A DNA stretch of 64,000 bases, from NCBI RefSeq assembly GCF_000287055.2, contig NZ_AJYQ02000127.1:97249-161248 (forward strand). The letters are read 5' to 3'. A model generated the notes under the pieces. The model was not told where the DNA came from. It did not search any database and was given only the letters and a program-made list of their open reading frames with translations. The translations under genes and the position numbers were made by a program. The DNA comes from Vibrio genomosp. F10 str. ZF-129 (GTDB lineage Bacteria; Pseudomonadota; Gammaproteobacteria; Enterobacterales; Vibrionaceae). Positions 36,850-46,576 of this stretch are shown here, piece after piece (position 1 is the stretch's first letter; every line of letters begins with the position of its first letter).

Positions 36850-37815
36850 ATGACAATTAATGGCTCCTCAATGCGAATACTCCTTGTTGATGACGTTCAG
36901 ATGGATCGAATGCAACTGGCAATTCGTCTTAAACAACTGGGTCACCATGTTGAAGCAGTATCGAGTGGAAAAGAAGCGTTATCAATCTATTTAAAGTTCG
37001 ATCCAGAATTGATTTTGCTCGATATTACAATGCCTGAGATGAATGGTTTTGAGTTGTCTCAGGAAATTCGACGTTTATATCCAGATTGGATACCGATCAT
37101 CTTTTTAAGCAGCCATGAAGAACCCAGTATGATAGCCAAAGCCATCGATGCGGGTGGTGATGACTACTTAATTAAGCCTGTCGATAAGCTTGTTTTAAAC
37201 TCAAAGCTTATAGCAATGCAGCGTATAGCTCAGATGAGACGAGAATTAAAGCGCGCATCAATTAAACTGCAAGAACTCAACCAGGCACTGCAGCATCAAG
37301 TCAATGAAGATGGATTAACCTCACTGTACAATCGCCGCTTTATCGATGGAAAATTGCAGGATATGATCAGTTGGCATGGTCGTCATAAGTTCCCGTTAAC
37401 ACTGATACTTATCGATGTCGATCGCTTCAAGTTATTTAATGATAATTATGGCCATATTCAAGGTGATAAATGTTTAATAGCGATTGCAACGTTGACCAAA
37501 GAACTGTTTTCTCGGAGTGCTGAGTATGTTGGCCGATATGGTGGAGAAGAGTTTGCCATACTGCTTAGTCATACAGGGCAAGACAAGGCGTTAAATGCTG
37601 CAAAGCGGATAAAAAACGCACTGTCGGAACTGGCTTACCCTCATGAGTATAACGATGACTTTGGTGTTGTGACTGTTTCACAGGGCATCTATACAACGGT
37701 ACCCAATGGGCACGAGTCCATCAATGATATTTATTCGAAGGCAGATGAAGCGCTTTACGCTGCGAAACATCAGGGGCGTAATACCTATGTTTTAGCGGAT
37801 CCTACTGGCGAATAG
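36850..37815 (+). CDS. response regulator with GGDEF output
   Basis: A 321-residue cytoplasmic protein. A receiver domain (about 8-125) has the phospho-acceptor Asp58 in LILLDITMPEMNG and the conserved Lys in YLIKPVDK. A coiled linker (130-155) connects to a GGDEF domain (about 158-315; EDGLTSLYNRRFID) with active GGEEF. The I-site position reads RSAE instead of RxxD, so product inhibition may be weak. Phosphorylation should promote dimerisation and c-di-GMP synthesis. No cognate kinase is adjacent. The gene is followed on the same strand by the beta-barrel gene 113 bases later. Confidence 0.93.
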   Translation: MTINGSSMRILLVDDVQMDRMQLAIRLKQLGHHVEAVSSGKEALSIYLKFDPELILLDITMPEMNGFELSQEIRRLYPDWIPIIFLSSHEEPSMIAKAIDAGGDDYLIKPVDKLVLNSKLIAMQRIAQMRRELKRASIKLQELNQALQHQVNEDGLTSLYNRRFIDGKLQDMISWHGRHKFPLTLILIDVDRFKLFNDNYGHIQGDKCLIAIATLTKELFSRSAEYVGRYGGEEFAILLSHTGQDKALNAAKRIKNALSELAYPHEYNDDFGVVTVSQGIYTTVPNGHESINDIYSKADEALYAAKHQGRNTYVLADPTGE

Positions 37816-37928
37816 CTAGCATGATTTTCGTCGGTTGTGAGCTTCATAGAGATGAATAGATGTTGATTATAATGGCGTAAATACGTCATTATGATGCATA
37901 TTCATTAGGGACATTTGAAGGCGATATA

Positions 37929-38921
37929 TTGAGTAGTTTCCGTTTAGCTGTGCCGTTGGCTATCCCCTTGGCTATGTCATTTGCAAACCCCGTACTCGCA
38001 TCGCAAAGTATTAGTGAGGCCTATAGAGGTCAATTAGAGCAGAACTTTGCCGCAGCGGTTATTTTGATGGACAGTGACGTGTTTACTTTTGGTATTCACG
38101 ATTTTGACCCAAACGATTTGTTTCATTTAGGCAATGAAGATATCGGTACTGAGGAGTCGATCAGTCTTCGAAATCGGATTCAGGTAACAACCCTCCCTTA
38201 TACGTTAGAGCTCTCCAACCAAGAAGATAAGCATAAGCAATCTTTGATGTTTCGTTTGTCAGGTTTAGTGTCTGAAAAGAACATTACAATTGATGGAGTG
38301 ACTACCTCAGACATAAATAAAGATCGAATGATTGCTGGTTATGTAGGCTATCAATACCAGTATTATGTCACTGCTCAATGGAGTATAGAGCCGTCGTTTG
38401 CTGTTCACTTGATGCAATATAAAAATAGTTTCGAGTATAGAAGTGACAAGTTGGTTGCAGTCAAAGAAATACTTGATGGGCGATATGTTAATACGTCGGC
38501 TTGGTCACTGATTTATGAGCCAACGGTTAGCTTTAAATATGAACATGACAAGCCATGGGGAAGTTGGACAGTGTATTCTAACTGGCACTATTTTTATGGA
38601 CACGGATGGGGAGAAGCAAATCAAGGCCAAATTGGCAACACAGAAGGCTGGTACGTTGCAAATGGCATCCAATCTATCTACAACTTTGACCGATGGGGTA
38701 AGGCAGTCCAGTCTGTATACAGCAGTTTTCGTCGTATCGACCTGGGTTCTGATATCAAACAACCGTTAGGGACTGATTATTACTATGAGGCTTCTATCGG
38801 ATGGTTAATGACGCCGCCGTTTGATATGGCGTGGGTTGATAACGTAGGTATCGGTCTGAATTTTAATTACGGCAGTGCCTTGAAGGGCGGAAGTATCGTG
38901 TTGTTTTTTAACCAAGACTAG
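37929..38921 (+). CDS. solitary autotransporter-like outer-membrane beta-barrel protein
   Basis: A 330-residue exported protein starting at TTG (GAAGG upstream) with a signal peptide ending VLA at 22-24. The rest is strand-rich with many aromatic residues at regular intervals, and the last strand ends SIVLFFNQD. It resembles the 'solitary outer membrane autotransporter-like beta-barrel' family found in Vibrio, which has a barrel but no passenger domain. Function unknown. It lies between two GGDEF genes. Confidence 0.7.
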   Translation: MSSFRLAVPLAIPLAMSFANPVLASQSISEAYRGQLEQNFAAAVILMDSDVFTFGIHDFDPNDLFHLGNEDIGTEESISLRNRIQVTTLPYTLELSNQEDKHKQSLMFRLSGLVSEKNITIDGVTTSDINKDRMIAGYVGYQYQYYVTAQWSIEPSFAVHLMQYKNSFEYRSDKLVAVKEILDGRYVNTSAWSLIYEPTVSFKYEHDKPWGSWTVYSNWHYFYGHGWGEANQGQIGNTEGWYVANGIQSIYNFDRWGKAVQSVYSSFRRIDLGSDIKQPLGTDYYYEASIGWLMTPPFDMAWVDNVGIGLNFNYGSALKGGSIVLFFNQD

Positions 38922-38950
38922 CGATTAACTACAGCTAAAGCGTGTTCGAA

Positions 38951-40183
38951 TTAACAAGACACTTTATTTCTTCCGGTTTGCTTGGCTTTATAGAGCGCTT
39001 TGTCGGCTTGCTTAATCACATTCTGCGGTTTTCTCTCAGACGACGAATCAGCTACACCAATACTAATCGTGATATTGACCGTTTCTGAGCTTTGATTCTT
39101 TCCACGTTGAGTGGCGCCCATTTTCTTATTCTTTGGTCGACTCGCCACATCTCTTAAAGCCATTTCATAGTTAGCAATGTCTTCGCGTACTCGCTCTAAA
39201 TATTCCAGAACGTCTTGTGCATACCGCCCTTTAAAGACCGCTGTAAATTCTTCACCACCGTATCGATAGACTTTTGCTTTTCCACCTATCAGCGATAAAC
39301 GAGCCGCGACAAGCTTTAGAACATCGTCGCCAGTGTCATGGCCGTAAGTGTCATTGAACGCTTTGAAATGGTCAACGTCTAGCATGGCAATGCTGTACTT
39401 TCGGCCTAATTGCTTTAGGTCAGACTCAAGAGCGTGTCGGCCGGGAATGCCCGTTAGCCCATCGTTAAATGCGAGCTCATGACTGGCTGATATGAGGTAA
39501 ATTAACAGCAGTAGCCCAGCTAAACTGAACATAGTGCTAGAAATGTAGGGGATATCAAAACAAATGAATGTCACGCTGGCCGTAATGATGGAAGAGTAAG
39601 AAACAACGTCAGCAATACGGTTGTTTTTGAGCACCAGAATCGCCGTGATACCGGTTAATGCACAAAGATACAGTACGAGAACAAAAGGAAGACTAGAGAT
39701 TTGTGGAATAGCAAACAGCAGGCCTTCGCGAAAGTAGCCTATACTGTCGATACCAAAATGCGTAATTGTTAAATAAGACCAAGCGAGAAGCATGATATTG
39801 ATAAAGACAAAAACGATAAAGCTTTTGCTGGTCAGGTTGGAGTCTTTAAATGCGTAGGTAAGAAGCGAGGCTACGGGCAGTAAGAAGGCTAATAAAGACA
39901 ACTCAAGTAAAGTTGTCCCCGTACTTAAAGAAGATTGAAGTCGATGCTGGATAATCCAATAGCTTAACAGCATCGTAATCGCGACCATCGCGCAGCGACT
40001 TTGGTTAAAGCTGTGGCCTAAGATTAACGCAGCAAGAAACAGAACAATGGGTAAATTCACCGCGATATCAAGATTGCCCTGAGTAACGGTGATAACGTTA
40101 GTCATGCCGAGCCACAATGCAGCAATAATAAAAAGAGGGAAAGAGACCCTAAACCAATTTGACGCGACGATGGATGGAGACAT
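38951..40183 (-). CDS. integral-membrane diguanylate cyclase
   Basis: A 410-residue protein whose first 235 residues form about seven or eight hydrophobic helices, followed by one GGDEF domain (about 240-410; LTGIPGRHALESDL, active GGEEF). The inhibitory I-site is absent (GGKA at the RxxD position). A basic insertion rich in Lys/Arg/Asn (SRPKNKKMGATQRGKNQ) sits inside the GGDEF domain after the active site. It ends GRNKVSC. The membrane part resembles the multi-helix sensors of many Vibrio cyclases; the signal is unknown. Confidence 0.9.
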   Translation of the reverse strand: MSPSIVASNWFRVSFPLFIIAALWLGMTNVITVTQGNLDIAVNLPIVLFLAALILGHSFNQSRCAMVAITMLLSYWIIQHRLQSSLSTGTTLLELSLLAFLLPVASLLTYAFKDSNLTSKSFIVFVFINIMLLAWSYLTITHFGIDSIGYFREGLLFAIPQISSLPFVLVLYLCALTGITAILVLKNNRIADVVSYSSIITASVTFICFDIPYISSTMFSLAGLLLLIYLISASHELAFNDGLTGIPGRHALESDLKQLGRKYSIAMLDVDHFKAFNDTYGHDTGDDVLKLVAARLSLIGGKAKVYRYGGEEFTAVFKGRYAQDVLEYLERVREDIANYEMALRDVASRPKNKKMGATQRGKNQSSETVNITISIGVADSSSERKPQNVIKQADKALYKAKQTGRNKVSC

Positions 40184-40417
40184 TATAAAGCAGGATACCG
40201 ATAGTTAATGTTGAATTTCTTCAAAAGACCGTACTAGGATACTGTGATTTATTGATTTGCCAAGCTTTTTGCTAGACTTATGGGCATTAGGTTAATTTAC
40301 ATCGTATTATTGTATCATCTTCATGGCCTAAAACTTGTTGTTGTTCGGTGGTTAAGCTAAGTTATTTCTATAAGAATCAAATTGTAAGATCATATGTGTT
40401 TGACTGAGGAGTTAAGA

Positions 40418-40783
40418 ATGCAGATCAGTGTTGATGTTCATAATTACATGGAAACTTTAGTTGGACATGTGCTTAGCAATGACGAATATACCGATAATTT
40501 TGACCATGAACAATTGGCCGATATAGCTTGCTTGGCACTGAGTCAGTTAAGGCCAGTTTATATACGGCATGATATCGATTTTCTTTCCGCACTTCCGGAA
40601 GCAAGGCTTATTGTGTTGAAAGAGTACACAGAGACAGCAATCGTCAATGCTGTTTCTATGATCTTACAAGATCGTCGCCAAGCAAGAGTTGATGATGTGC
40701 CCGTGATGTTTAGCTCACCACGGTTTGACGATGATGTTGAATTGGAGTGGTTCGAAAAGCCACTCATCCAAAGTAAAAAATAA
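40418..40783 (+). CDS. ComFB family protein
   Basis: A 121-residue protein starting at the ATG preceded by GAGGAG; the frame opens eight codons earlier. The segments NYMETLVGHVL and CLALSQLRPVYIRHDIDF fit the late-competence ComFB family, whose members have a short helical fold and usually begin with an N-terminal NxMExLV. ComFB-domain proteins have been reported as cyclic-dinucleotide receptors in other bacteria. Here the gene is next to diguanylate cyclase genes, so c-di-GMP binding is a reasonable guess. The next gene starts 13 bases later. Confidence 0.72.
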   Translation: MQISVDVHNYMETLVGHVLSNDEYTDNFDHEQLADIACLALSQLRPVYIRHDIDFLSALPEARLIVLKEYTETAIVNAVSMILQDRRQARVDDVPVMFSSPRFDDDVELEWFEKPLIQSKK

Positions 40784-40796
40784 GAGGTTTTAATAA

Positions 40797-41081
40797 GTGG
40801 GACTATTTTCTCGTCTGTTTGGTTTTGGAAAATCTAATGAAGGTGTTGCGAAAGAGGTGACACCAATCGAGTATAAGGGTTTTTTGATCTATCAAGAACC
40901 CCTTGCTGAATCGGGACAGTATCGAATTGCAGGGCGAATTACTAAACAAATTAATGATGAAGTTCAGTCACATCGATTTATTCGCTCTGATGTATTGTCT
41001 AACAAAGAAGATGCAAACGAATTGATGCTTAAGAAGTCGCAAATGTTCATTGACCAAATGGGCGATAACATTTTTTCTTAG
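40797..41081 (+). CDS. HlyU (PF10115) family small protein
   Basis: A 94-residue protein starting at GTG. It belongs to the family named 'HlyU' in Pfam (PF10115): GLFSRLFGFG at the N terminus, then IEYKGFLIYQEPLAESGQYRIAGRI and RFIRSD. Despite the name, this family is unrelated to the ArsR-type haemolysin regulator HlyU and has no helix-turn-helix that I can see. Function unknown. It follows the ComFB gene closely and is ended by a strong terminator. Confidence 0.75.
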   Translation: MGLFSRLFGFGKSNEGVAKEVTPIEYKGFLIYQEPLAESGQYRIAGRITKQINDEVQSHRFIRSDVLSNKEDANELMLKKSQMFIDQMGDNIFS

Positions 41082-41114
41082 CTGTTATCAATTTGACAAA
41101 AATCATAAATATCC

Positions 41115-41149
41115 GAGTCGTAAGCCGTTATGCTTACGACTCTTTTTTT
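41115..41149 (+). terminator. Intrinsic terminator after the PF10115 gene
   Basis: An 11-base-pair stem (41115-41125 with 41132-41142) with a 6-base loop followed by seven T. Confidence 0.93.
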
Positions 41150-41367
41150 AATTCACATAAATCCCTGTTTACTATGGTCTTTTATTTATCTGGTAGGACC
41201 TCTGCTTACTGATGGGGTTGTTGTTTTTTTTCACCATTAGTCGCAGTATTAATGAAATATTTTGGTCTGATGTAGTGTTTTTAGTATTTTTATTACAAAA
41301 CGCTTGCAACTGCATCAGTCGTTAGATAAAAGATCTTAATCATTGTGCCAATAGTCAAGGACAAACT

Positions 41368-42921
41368 ATGCAAATTGGTGTACCTAAAGAAATTCTCGCG
41401 GGAGAAACGCGAGTCGCTGCATCACCGAAATCGGTAGAGCAGTTGATTAAACTTGGTTTTGAGGTCTCGATCGAAACCGGAGCAGGCAGTTTAGCCAGTT
41501 TTGATGATTCTGCTTATGAACAAGCTGGCGCAAAAGTGACGTCTAAAGATGATGTTTGGCAAGCCGACCTTATCCTGAAAGTCAATGCGCCGATTGTCGA
41601 CGCAGAGACCAGCATCGACGAAATTTCACAGTTTAAAGATGGCGCAAGCTTAATAAGCTTTATCTGGCCGGCACAAAACCCTCAATTAATGGAACAGCTT
41701 TCAAGCAGAAACATTAATGTGATGGCGATGGATGCTGTACCACGTATATCCAGAGCACAAGCTCTCGATGCATTGTCATCAATGGCCAATATCGCGGGGT
41801 ATCGCGCTGTCGTTGAAGCGGCACACCAGTTTGGTCGATTCTTTACCGGGCAAATCACTGCAGCGGGTAAAGTTCCGCCTGCTAAAGTGCTTGTTGCTGG
41901 TGCAGGGGTCGCAGGTTTGGCGGCTATTGGCGCCGCGGGTAGCCTAGGAGCGATTGTTCGAGCATTTGATGTGCGCCCTGAAGTAAAAGAACAAGTGCAA
42001 TCAATGGGTGCTGATTTCTTAGAAGTTGACTTCGAAGAAGACACCAGTGCTGGCGACGGCTATGCAAAAGAAATGTCTGATGAATTCAACAAGAAAGCAG
42101 AAGAGCTGTATGCGGCCCAGGCTAAAGATGTTGATATCATCATCACCACGGCGCTTATTCCTGGTAGGCCTGCACCAAAGCTGATCACCAAAGAAATGGT
42201 TGATAGCATGAAAGCAGGATCGGTGATTGTCGATCTCGCTGCGGCTAATGGCGGGAACTGTGAGTACACCGTTGCAGACCAAGTCGTAACGACAGCTAAC
42301 GGCGTTAAGGTTGTAGGCTATACCGATATGGTGGGCCGCCTGCCGACGCAATCTTCTCAACTGTACGCGACGAATATCGTCAACTTACTGAAACTGTTGT
42401 GTAAAGAAAAAGACGGCACCATCAACATCGATTTTGAAGATGTTGTACTCCGTGGCGTTACTGTCATTAAAGAAGGCGAAGTGACTTGGCCTGCACCACC
42501 GATTCAAGTTTCAGCTCAGCCTCAAGTACAACAAAAACAGGCAGCTAAAGCGGAAGTGAAAGTTGAAGAACCGACGTCACCCATTAAGAAGGTGATTGGA
42601 TTGGGCATTGGTCTTGCGGCTTTTGGTTGGGTCGCTTCTGTTGCCCCTGCAGCTTTCCTTGCGCATTTCACCGTATTCATTCTTGCTTGTATAGTCGGAT
42701 ACTACGTGGTTTGGAATGTCTCTCATTCGCTACATACGCCGTTAATGTCAGTCACAAATGCGATTTCAGGCATCATCGTTGTTGGTGCGTTATTACAAAT
42801 TGGTCAAGGAAGTGGCGTTGTAACTTTCTTATCGTTTATCGCCGTACTCATTGCAAGTATCAATATTTTTGGTGGCTTTACCGTTACTAAACGTATGCTT
42901 GAAATGTTTCGTAAAGACTAA
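41368..42921 (+). CDS. pntA: NAD(P) transhydrogenase subunit alpha
   Basis: A 517-residue subunit of the proton-translocating transhydrogenase, which uses the proton gradient to reduce NADP+ with NADH. The NAD-binding domain (1-375) has the alanine-dehydrogenase-like start [20 protein letters not shown] and the dinucleotide loop [22 protein letters not shown] near 173. A Lys/Glu/Ala-rich linker (about 385-410) leads to four transmembrane helices (410-510). pntB follows after 12 bases with its own AAGGGAG. The upstream 218 bases after the previous terminator should hold the promoter. Confidence 0.97.
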   Translation: MQIGVPKEILAGETRVAASPKSVEQLIKLGFEVSIETGAGSLASFDDSAYEQAGAKVTSKDDVWQADLILKVNAPIVDAETSIDEISQFKDGASLISFIWPAQNPQLMEQLSSRNINVMAMDAVPRISRAQALDALSSMANIAGYRAVVEAAHQFGRFFTGQITAAGKVPPAKVLVAGAGVAGLAAIGAAGSLGAIVRAFDVRPEVKEQVQSMGADFLEVDFEEDTSAGDGYAKEMSDEFNKKAEELYAAQAKDVDIIITTALIPGRPAPKLITKEMVDSMKAGSVIVDLAAANGGNCEYTVADQVVTTANGVKVVGYTDMVGRLPTQSSQLYATNIVNLLKLLCKEKDGTINIDFEDVVLRGVTVIKEGEVTWPAPPIQVSAQPQVQQKQAAKAEVKVEEPTSPIKKVIGLGIGLAAFGWVASVAPAAFLAHFTVFILACIVGYYVVWNVSHSLHTPLMSVTNAISGIIVVGALLQIGQGSGVVTFLSFIAVLIASINIFGGFTVTKRMLEMFRKD

Positions 42922-42933
42922 AGGGAGTACCAA

Positions 42934-44331
42934 ATGTCTGCAGGATTAGTACAAGCGGCTTATATTGTTGCTGCAATCTTTTTCATCATGAGCCTTGCTG
43001 GTCTTTCTAAGCAAGAATCGGCTCGTGCAGGTAATTACTACGGTATTACCGGTATGGCAATTGCTTTGGTTGCCACCATTTTTGGTCCAAATACAGAAGG
43101 GCTTGCTTGGATACTTCTCGCTATGGTTATCGGTGGGGCCATCGGTATTCATTACGCTAAGAAAGTAGAAATGACGGAGATGCCAGAGCTCGTCGCGATA
43201 CTGCACAGCTTTGTAGGTATGGCAGCAGTATTGGTTGGCTTTAACAGCTACATCGATCCGCCTGCGGTTATCTCAATCGACCCAGCGGATATTCATGCTG
43301 AGCATGTCATTCACTTAGTTGAAGTCTTCCTCGGTGTGTTTATCGGAGCGGTCACTTTTACAGGCTCTTTGGTTGCGTTCGGAAAGTTACGTGGAGTCAT
43401 TGACTCGTCGGCGCTGAACCTTCCACACAAGCATAAACTAAACCTACTCGCTATCGTCGCGTCTTTACTGCTAATGATCTACTTCGTGAAAGCTGATGGT
43501 AGTATGTTTGCATTACTGCTGATGACATTGATTGCGTTCGCTTTTGGTTGTCATTTAGTCGCTTCCATTGGTGGAGCAGACATGCCGGTTGTTGTTTCAA
43601 TGCTGAATTCATATTCAGGTTGGGCAGCCGCGGCAGCAGGTTTCATGCTAGCCAACGATCTTCTTATTGTGACTGGTGCATTGGTAGGCTCGTCAGGTGC
43701 GATTCTGTCTTACATTATGTGTAAAGCAATGAATCGATCGTTTATTAGCGTTATTGCGGGTGGTTTTGGGCAAGAAGTCAGTTCAAGCAACAGCGATGAA
43801 GATTACGGCGAACACCGTGAAATTAACGCTGAAGATGTGGCTGACATGCTGAAAAACTCTTCTTCTGTGGTTATCACTCCAGGTTACGGAATGGCGGTTG
43901 CCCAGGCTCAGTACCCTGTGTATGAAATAACAGAAAAGCTGCGTGCTTTAGGTGTGAATGTACGTTTTGCTATTCACCCTGTTGCGGGGCGTCTACCGGG
44001 TCACATGAACGTACTACTGGCTGAAGCGAAAGTTCCTTATGATATCGTGCTTGAAATGGACGAAATCAACGATGACTTGAGCTCAACGGATACGGTTCTT
44101 GTTATAGGTGCAAACGACACGGTAAACCCAGCCGCGCTTGATGATCCATCAAGCCCAATCGCGGGGATGCCAGTATTAGAAGTTTGGAACGCTCAGAATG
44201 TTATAGTATTTAAACGTTCTATGAATCCTGGCTATGCTGGTGTACAAAACCCACTGTTCTTTAAAGAAAATACTCAAATGTTATTTGGAGATGCAAAAGA
44301 AAGCGTGGATGCGATTTCTAAAGCACTATAG
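42934..44331 (+). CDS. pntB: NAD(P) transhydrogenase subunit beta
   Basis: A 465-residue partner of PntA. The first 265 residues are membrane-spanning (about nine helices), containing the proton-channel residues of the family; the C-terminal NADP(H)-binding domain (about 285-465) has [18 protein letters not shown] and [22 protein letters not shown], followed by [14 protein letters not shown]. The length is normal. It is followed directly by an intrinsic terminator that ends the pntAB operon. Confidence 0.97.
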   Translation: MSAGLVQAAYIVAAIFFIMSLAGLSKQESARAGNYYGITGMAIALVATIFGPNTEGLAWILLAMVIGGAIGIHYAKKVEMTEMPELVAILHSFVGMAAVLVGFNSYIDPPAVISIDPADIHAEHVIHLVEVFLGVFIGAVTFTGSLVAFGKLRGVIDSSALNLPHKHKLNLLAIVASLLLMIYFVKADGSMFALLLMTLIAFAFGCHLVASIGGADMPVVVSMLNSYSGWAAAAAGFMLANDLLIVTGALVGSSGAILSYIMCKAMNRSFISVIAGGFGQEVSSSNSDEDYGEHREINAEDVADMLKNSSSVVITPGYGMAVAQAQYPVYEITEKLRALGVNVRFAIHPVAGRLPGHMNVLLAEAKVPYDIVLEMDEINDDLSSTDTVLVIGANDTVNPAALDDPSSPIAGMPVLEVWNAQNVIVFKRSMNPGYAGVQNPLFFKENTQMLFGDAKESVDAISKAL

Positions 44332-44355
44332 TATTTTGATGTTCTAATCATAAAG

Positions 44356-44393
44356 CCAGCTTTAATGGGGTGAACTCATTAAGCTGGTTTTTT
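44356..44393 (+). terminator. Intrinsic terminator after pntB
   Basis: CCAGCTT/TAATG pairs with CATTAAGCTGG with one bulged T, followed by six T. Confidence 0.88.
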
Positions 44394-44487
44394 GTTTTCA
44401 TTCTTGACGTTGATATTACAATCGATATGTATATTTATGTAAGAATGTTTTATAGTTCTTAAACGTAAATACTTTCGATTATCTAAT

Positions 44488-45942
44488 TTGATTAAACGCG
44501 CATTCCAATTCTTGGTTCTCATTTCAGCATTTACGTCGATTAATGTACTTGCCAATTCACTGCCTGAGAGAATAGATAACTTCATCAGTTACTTTAACTT
44601 CGAAGATGCCATAACTTCTTATGATATCCGAGTTATTCAGGCTGAGTATCCGACAAAGCTAATCACGCCAGATTCCTTACTTCCCAGAACGGCACAATAT
44701 CCACTACAAGATATTCAGCGACTGTATCGATTATCTCAATCTTGTACGGGTAAACTTCCCCTTAGCCCACTCATCACCGAACCGTTAGTGTTCACAAGAG
44801 CAATATGTAAAGAAACCAATCTTTCAGTTCGTTGGTTTGCTCGTAGTGGTCTTATCCATCCTGGTGGCGGTTCTTACGCGTATCGCTGGGTTGCAAAATA
44901 CCCGGACACTAAGCAATTGTTAGAAATGTTCATGCACATTCAAGAAAGGCCATTATCACCTCCTGGTACCTTACTAGGCCGGTTGCAGCGTATGGACCAA
45001 GACAGTATCACCGCGCTTATCAGTGGTGCAAAAATGTTTATCGAGAAAGAGGAACTGTGGCTAAAACAGGGAGACATATACTACATTTTTGGTGCCAATT
45101 ACTGGCAATCGAATGTCAGTAAAGCTGAACTGAGTTTTTCGCTGTCTAGTGACAGTTCGACATGTTTTGTGCAGCGGGGGAATATGTGTTGGGATATAGA
45201 AGATCATTCCGATGTCCTCCGTATTTCAATGATAGCACTGGTTTTCGTGAATATCTTACTTGTTGCCGGGTGGTCGGCTTATCGCTGGAATTCCAAGCGA
45301 CAAGAAATGAAAAGCCGAATGTTAGTCCTTCAGATACTGACGCATGAGCTGAGAACGCCTATCGCGAGCTTGTCACTAACAGTGGAAGGATTTAGGCGAG
45401 AATTTGAGCATTTGCCTGAAAGTGTATACGATGAGTTTAGACGACTGTGTGAAGATTCACGAAGATTACGGCAATTAGCCGAAGCAAGTAAAGATTATTT
45501 ACAATCCGATAACAAACCCCTAAACACAGAATGGGTACCATCAGTATCAGAATGGTTAGAGTATAAAGTATCGGATGAATTTAAAGGCGAGATTCAATTC
45601 GCAATTAATCAAGACATCGCCGCTAAACTGAATGTTTACTGGCTAAGTAACTGCATTGATAATTTAATACGTAACGCACTTAAATATGGCGTCACCCCAA
45701 TACTGATTGATGTGACGACTGCTGCGGATCGCCTAACGATCAAAGTGATTGATCAAGGTGAACTTTCATACCGAGATTGGCGCAGCTTAAGAAAACCGTT
45801 TGTAAGCAAGTCAGGCCTGGGATTGGGCCTCACAATTGTTGAATCTATGGTCAGTCGAATGGGTGGAAAGATGACACTCGTTGGGCCACCTACTACTTTT
45901 ATTTTGGAGATCCCCTGTGAAACAGACACTGCTACTCGTTGA
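44488..45942 (+). CDS. vxrA: VxrA-type sensor histidine kinase
   Basis: A 484-residue membrane kinase starting at TTG with a signal peptide or first helix (5-22). The periplasmic part (about 25-240) matches the DUF3404 sensor region, with a Cys pair near its end (STCFVQRGNMCW). A transmembrane helix lies at about 246-266, then HisKA with phospho-acceptor His286 (THELRTP) and HATPase with LDNLIRNALKYG-type N box (CIDNLIRNALKYG) and GLGLTIVESMV. VxrA (also called WigK) in V. cholerae senses cell-wall damage and controls cell-wall synthesis, type VI secretion and biofilm. The regulator gene starts before its stop. Confidence 0.9.
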   Translation: MIKRAFQFLVLISAFTSINVLANSLPERIDNFISYFNFEDAITSYDIRVIQAEYPTKLITPDSLLPRTAQYPLQDIQRLYRLSQSCTGKLPLSPLITEPLVFTRAICKETNLSVRWFARSGLIHPGGGSYAYRWVAKYPDTKQLLEMFMHIQERPLSPPGTLLGRLQRMDQDSITALISGAKMFIEKEELWLKQGDIYYIFGANYWQSNVSKAELSFSLSSDSSTCFVQRGNMCWDIEDHSDVLRISMIALVFVNILLVAGWSAYRWNSKRQEMKSRMLVLQILTHELRTPIASLSLTVEGFRREFEHLPESVYDEFRRLCEDSRRLRQLAEASKDYLQSDNKPLNTEWVPSVSEWLEYKVSDEFKGEIQFAINQDIAAKLNVYWLSNCIDNLIRNALKYGVTPILIDVTTAADRLTIKVIDQGELSYRDWRSLRKPFVSKSGLGLGLTIVESMVSRMGGKMTLVGPPTTFILEIPCETDTATR

Positions 45943-46576
45943 AGATGATAAGAACTTAGCTGACGGTTTATTAGTAAGCCTTGAGCAAGCAGGATATGAA
46001 TGTTTACATGCAGAGACAATTGCTAGCGTGGCGCAGCATTGGGAAAAGGTCGATCTCGTCATTTTAGATCGCCAATTACCAGATGGTGATTCCGTAGAGC
46101 ACCTTCAGAGCTGGAAGAAGCTTAAAGATGTACCTGTCATATTATTAACCGCGCTTGTGACGATCAAAGATAAAGTTGCAGGCTTGGATTCGGGGGCTAA
46201 TGATTACCTCACTAAGCCATTTGCAGAAGCAGAGCTGTTTGCTCGTATTCGTGCCCAACTTAGGCTGCCTGAATCAGAAGAGGTTGATGATTCAAAAGTC
46301 ACTACGCCGAATTTAACGATCGATAAAGCAACGAGAGAAGTTTTTTATCATGGCGACTCCATTACCTTAACTCGTACCGAATTCGATCTGTTACTTTTCT
46401 TAGCAAGTAACCTAGGTCGAGTATTTACAAGAGATGAGTTGCTCGATCATGTTTGGGGTTACAACCACTTTCCTACAACAAGAACCGTTGATACGCACGT
46501 GCTGCAACTTCGTCAAAAGCTATCAGGGCTAGAAATTGAAACCCTACGTGGTGTTGGCTACAAGATGAAAGCGTGA
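45917..46576 (+). CDS. vxrB: VxrB-type response regulator (OmpR/PhoB family)
   Basis: A 219-residue regulator. The GTG at 45917 is chosen because GGAGATCCCCT precedes it and the protein then begins with the receiver strand TLLLVEDDKN; the open frame extends 12 codons up inside vxrA. Phospho-acceptor Asp51 is in VILDRQLPDGD; the conserved Thr/Lys are in VILLTALV and YLTKPFAEAE. The winged-helix DNA-binding domain covers about 125-218 (LTRTEFDLLLFLASNLGRVFT, VDTHVLQLRQKL). It overlaps vxrA by 26 bases and vxrC by one base, so the operon is tightly coupled. Confidence 0.92.
   Translation: MKQTLLLVEDDKNLADGLLVSLEQAGYECLHAETIASVAQHWEKVDLVILDRQLPDGDSVEHLQSWKKLKDVPVILLTALVTIKDKVAGLDSGANDYLTKPFAEAELFARIRAQLRLPESEEVDDSKVTTPNLTIDKATREVFYHGDSITLTRTEFDLLLFLASNLGRVFTRDELLDHVWGYNHFPTTRTVDTHVLQLRQKLSGLEIETLRGVGYKMKA

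Noticed and set aside
40797..41081. Naming this gene as the haemolysin regulator HlyU
   Set aside because: It matches the PF10115 family that shares only the name; the ArsR-type HlyU has a winged helix that is not present here.
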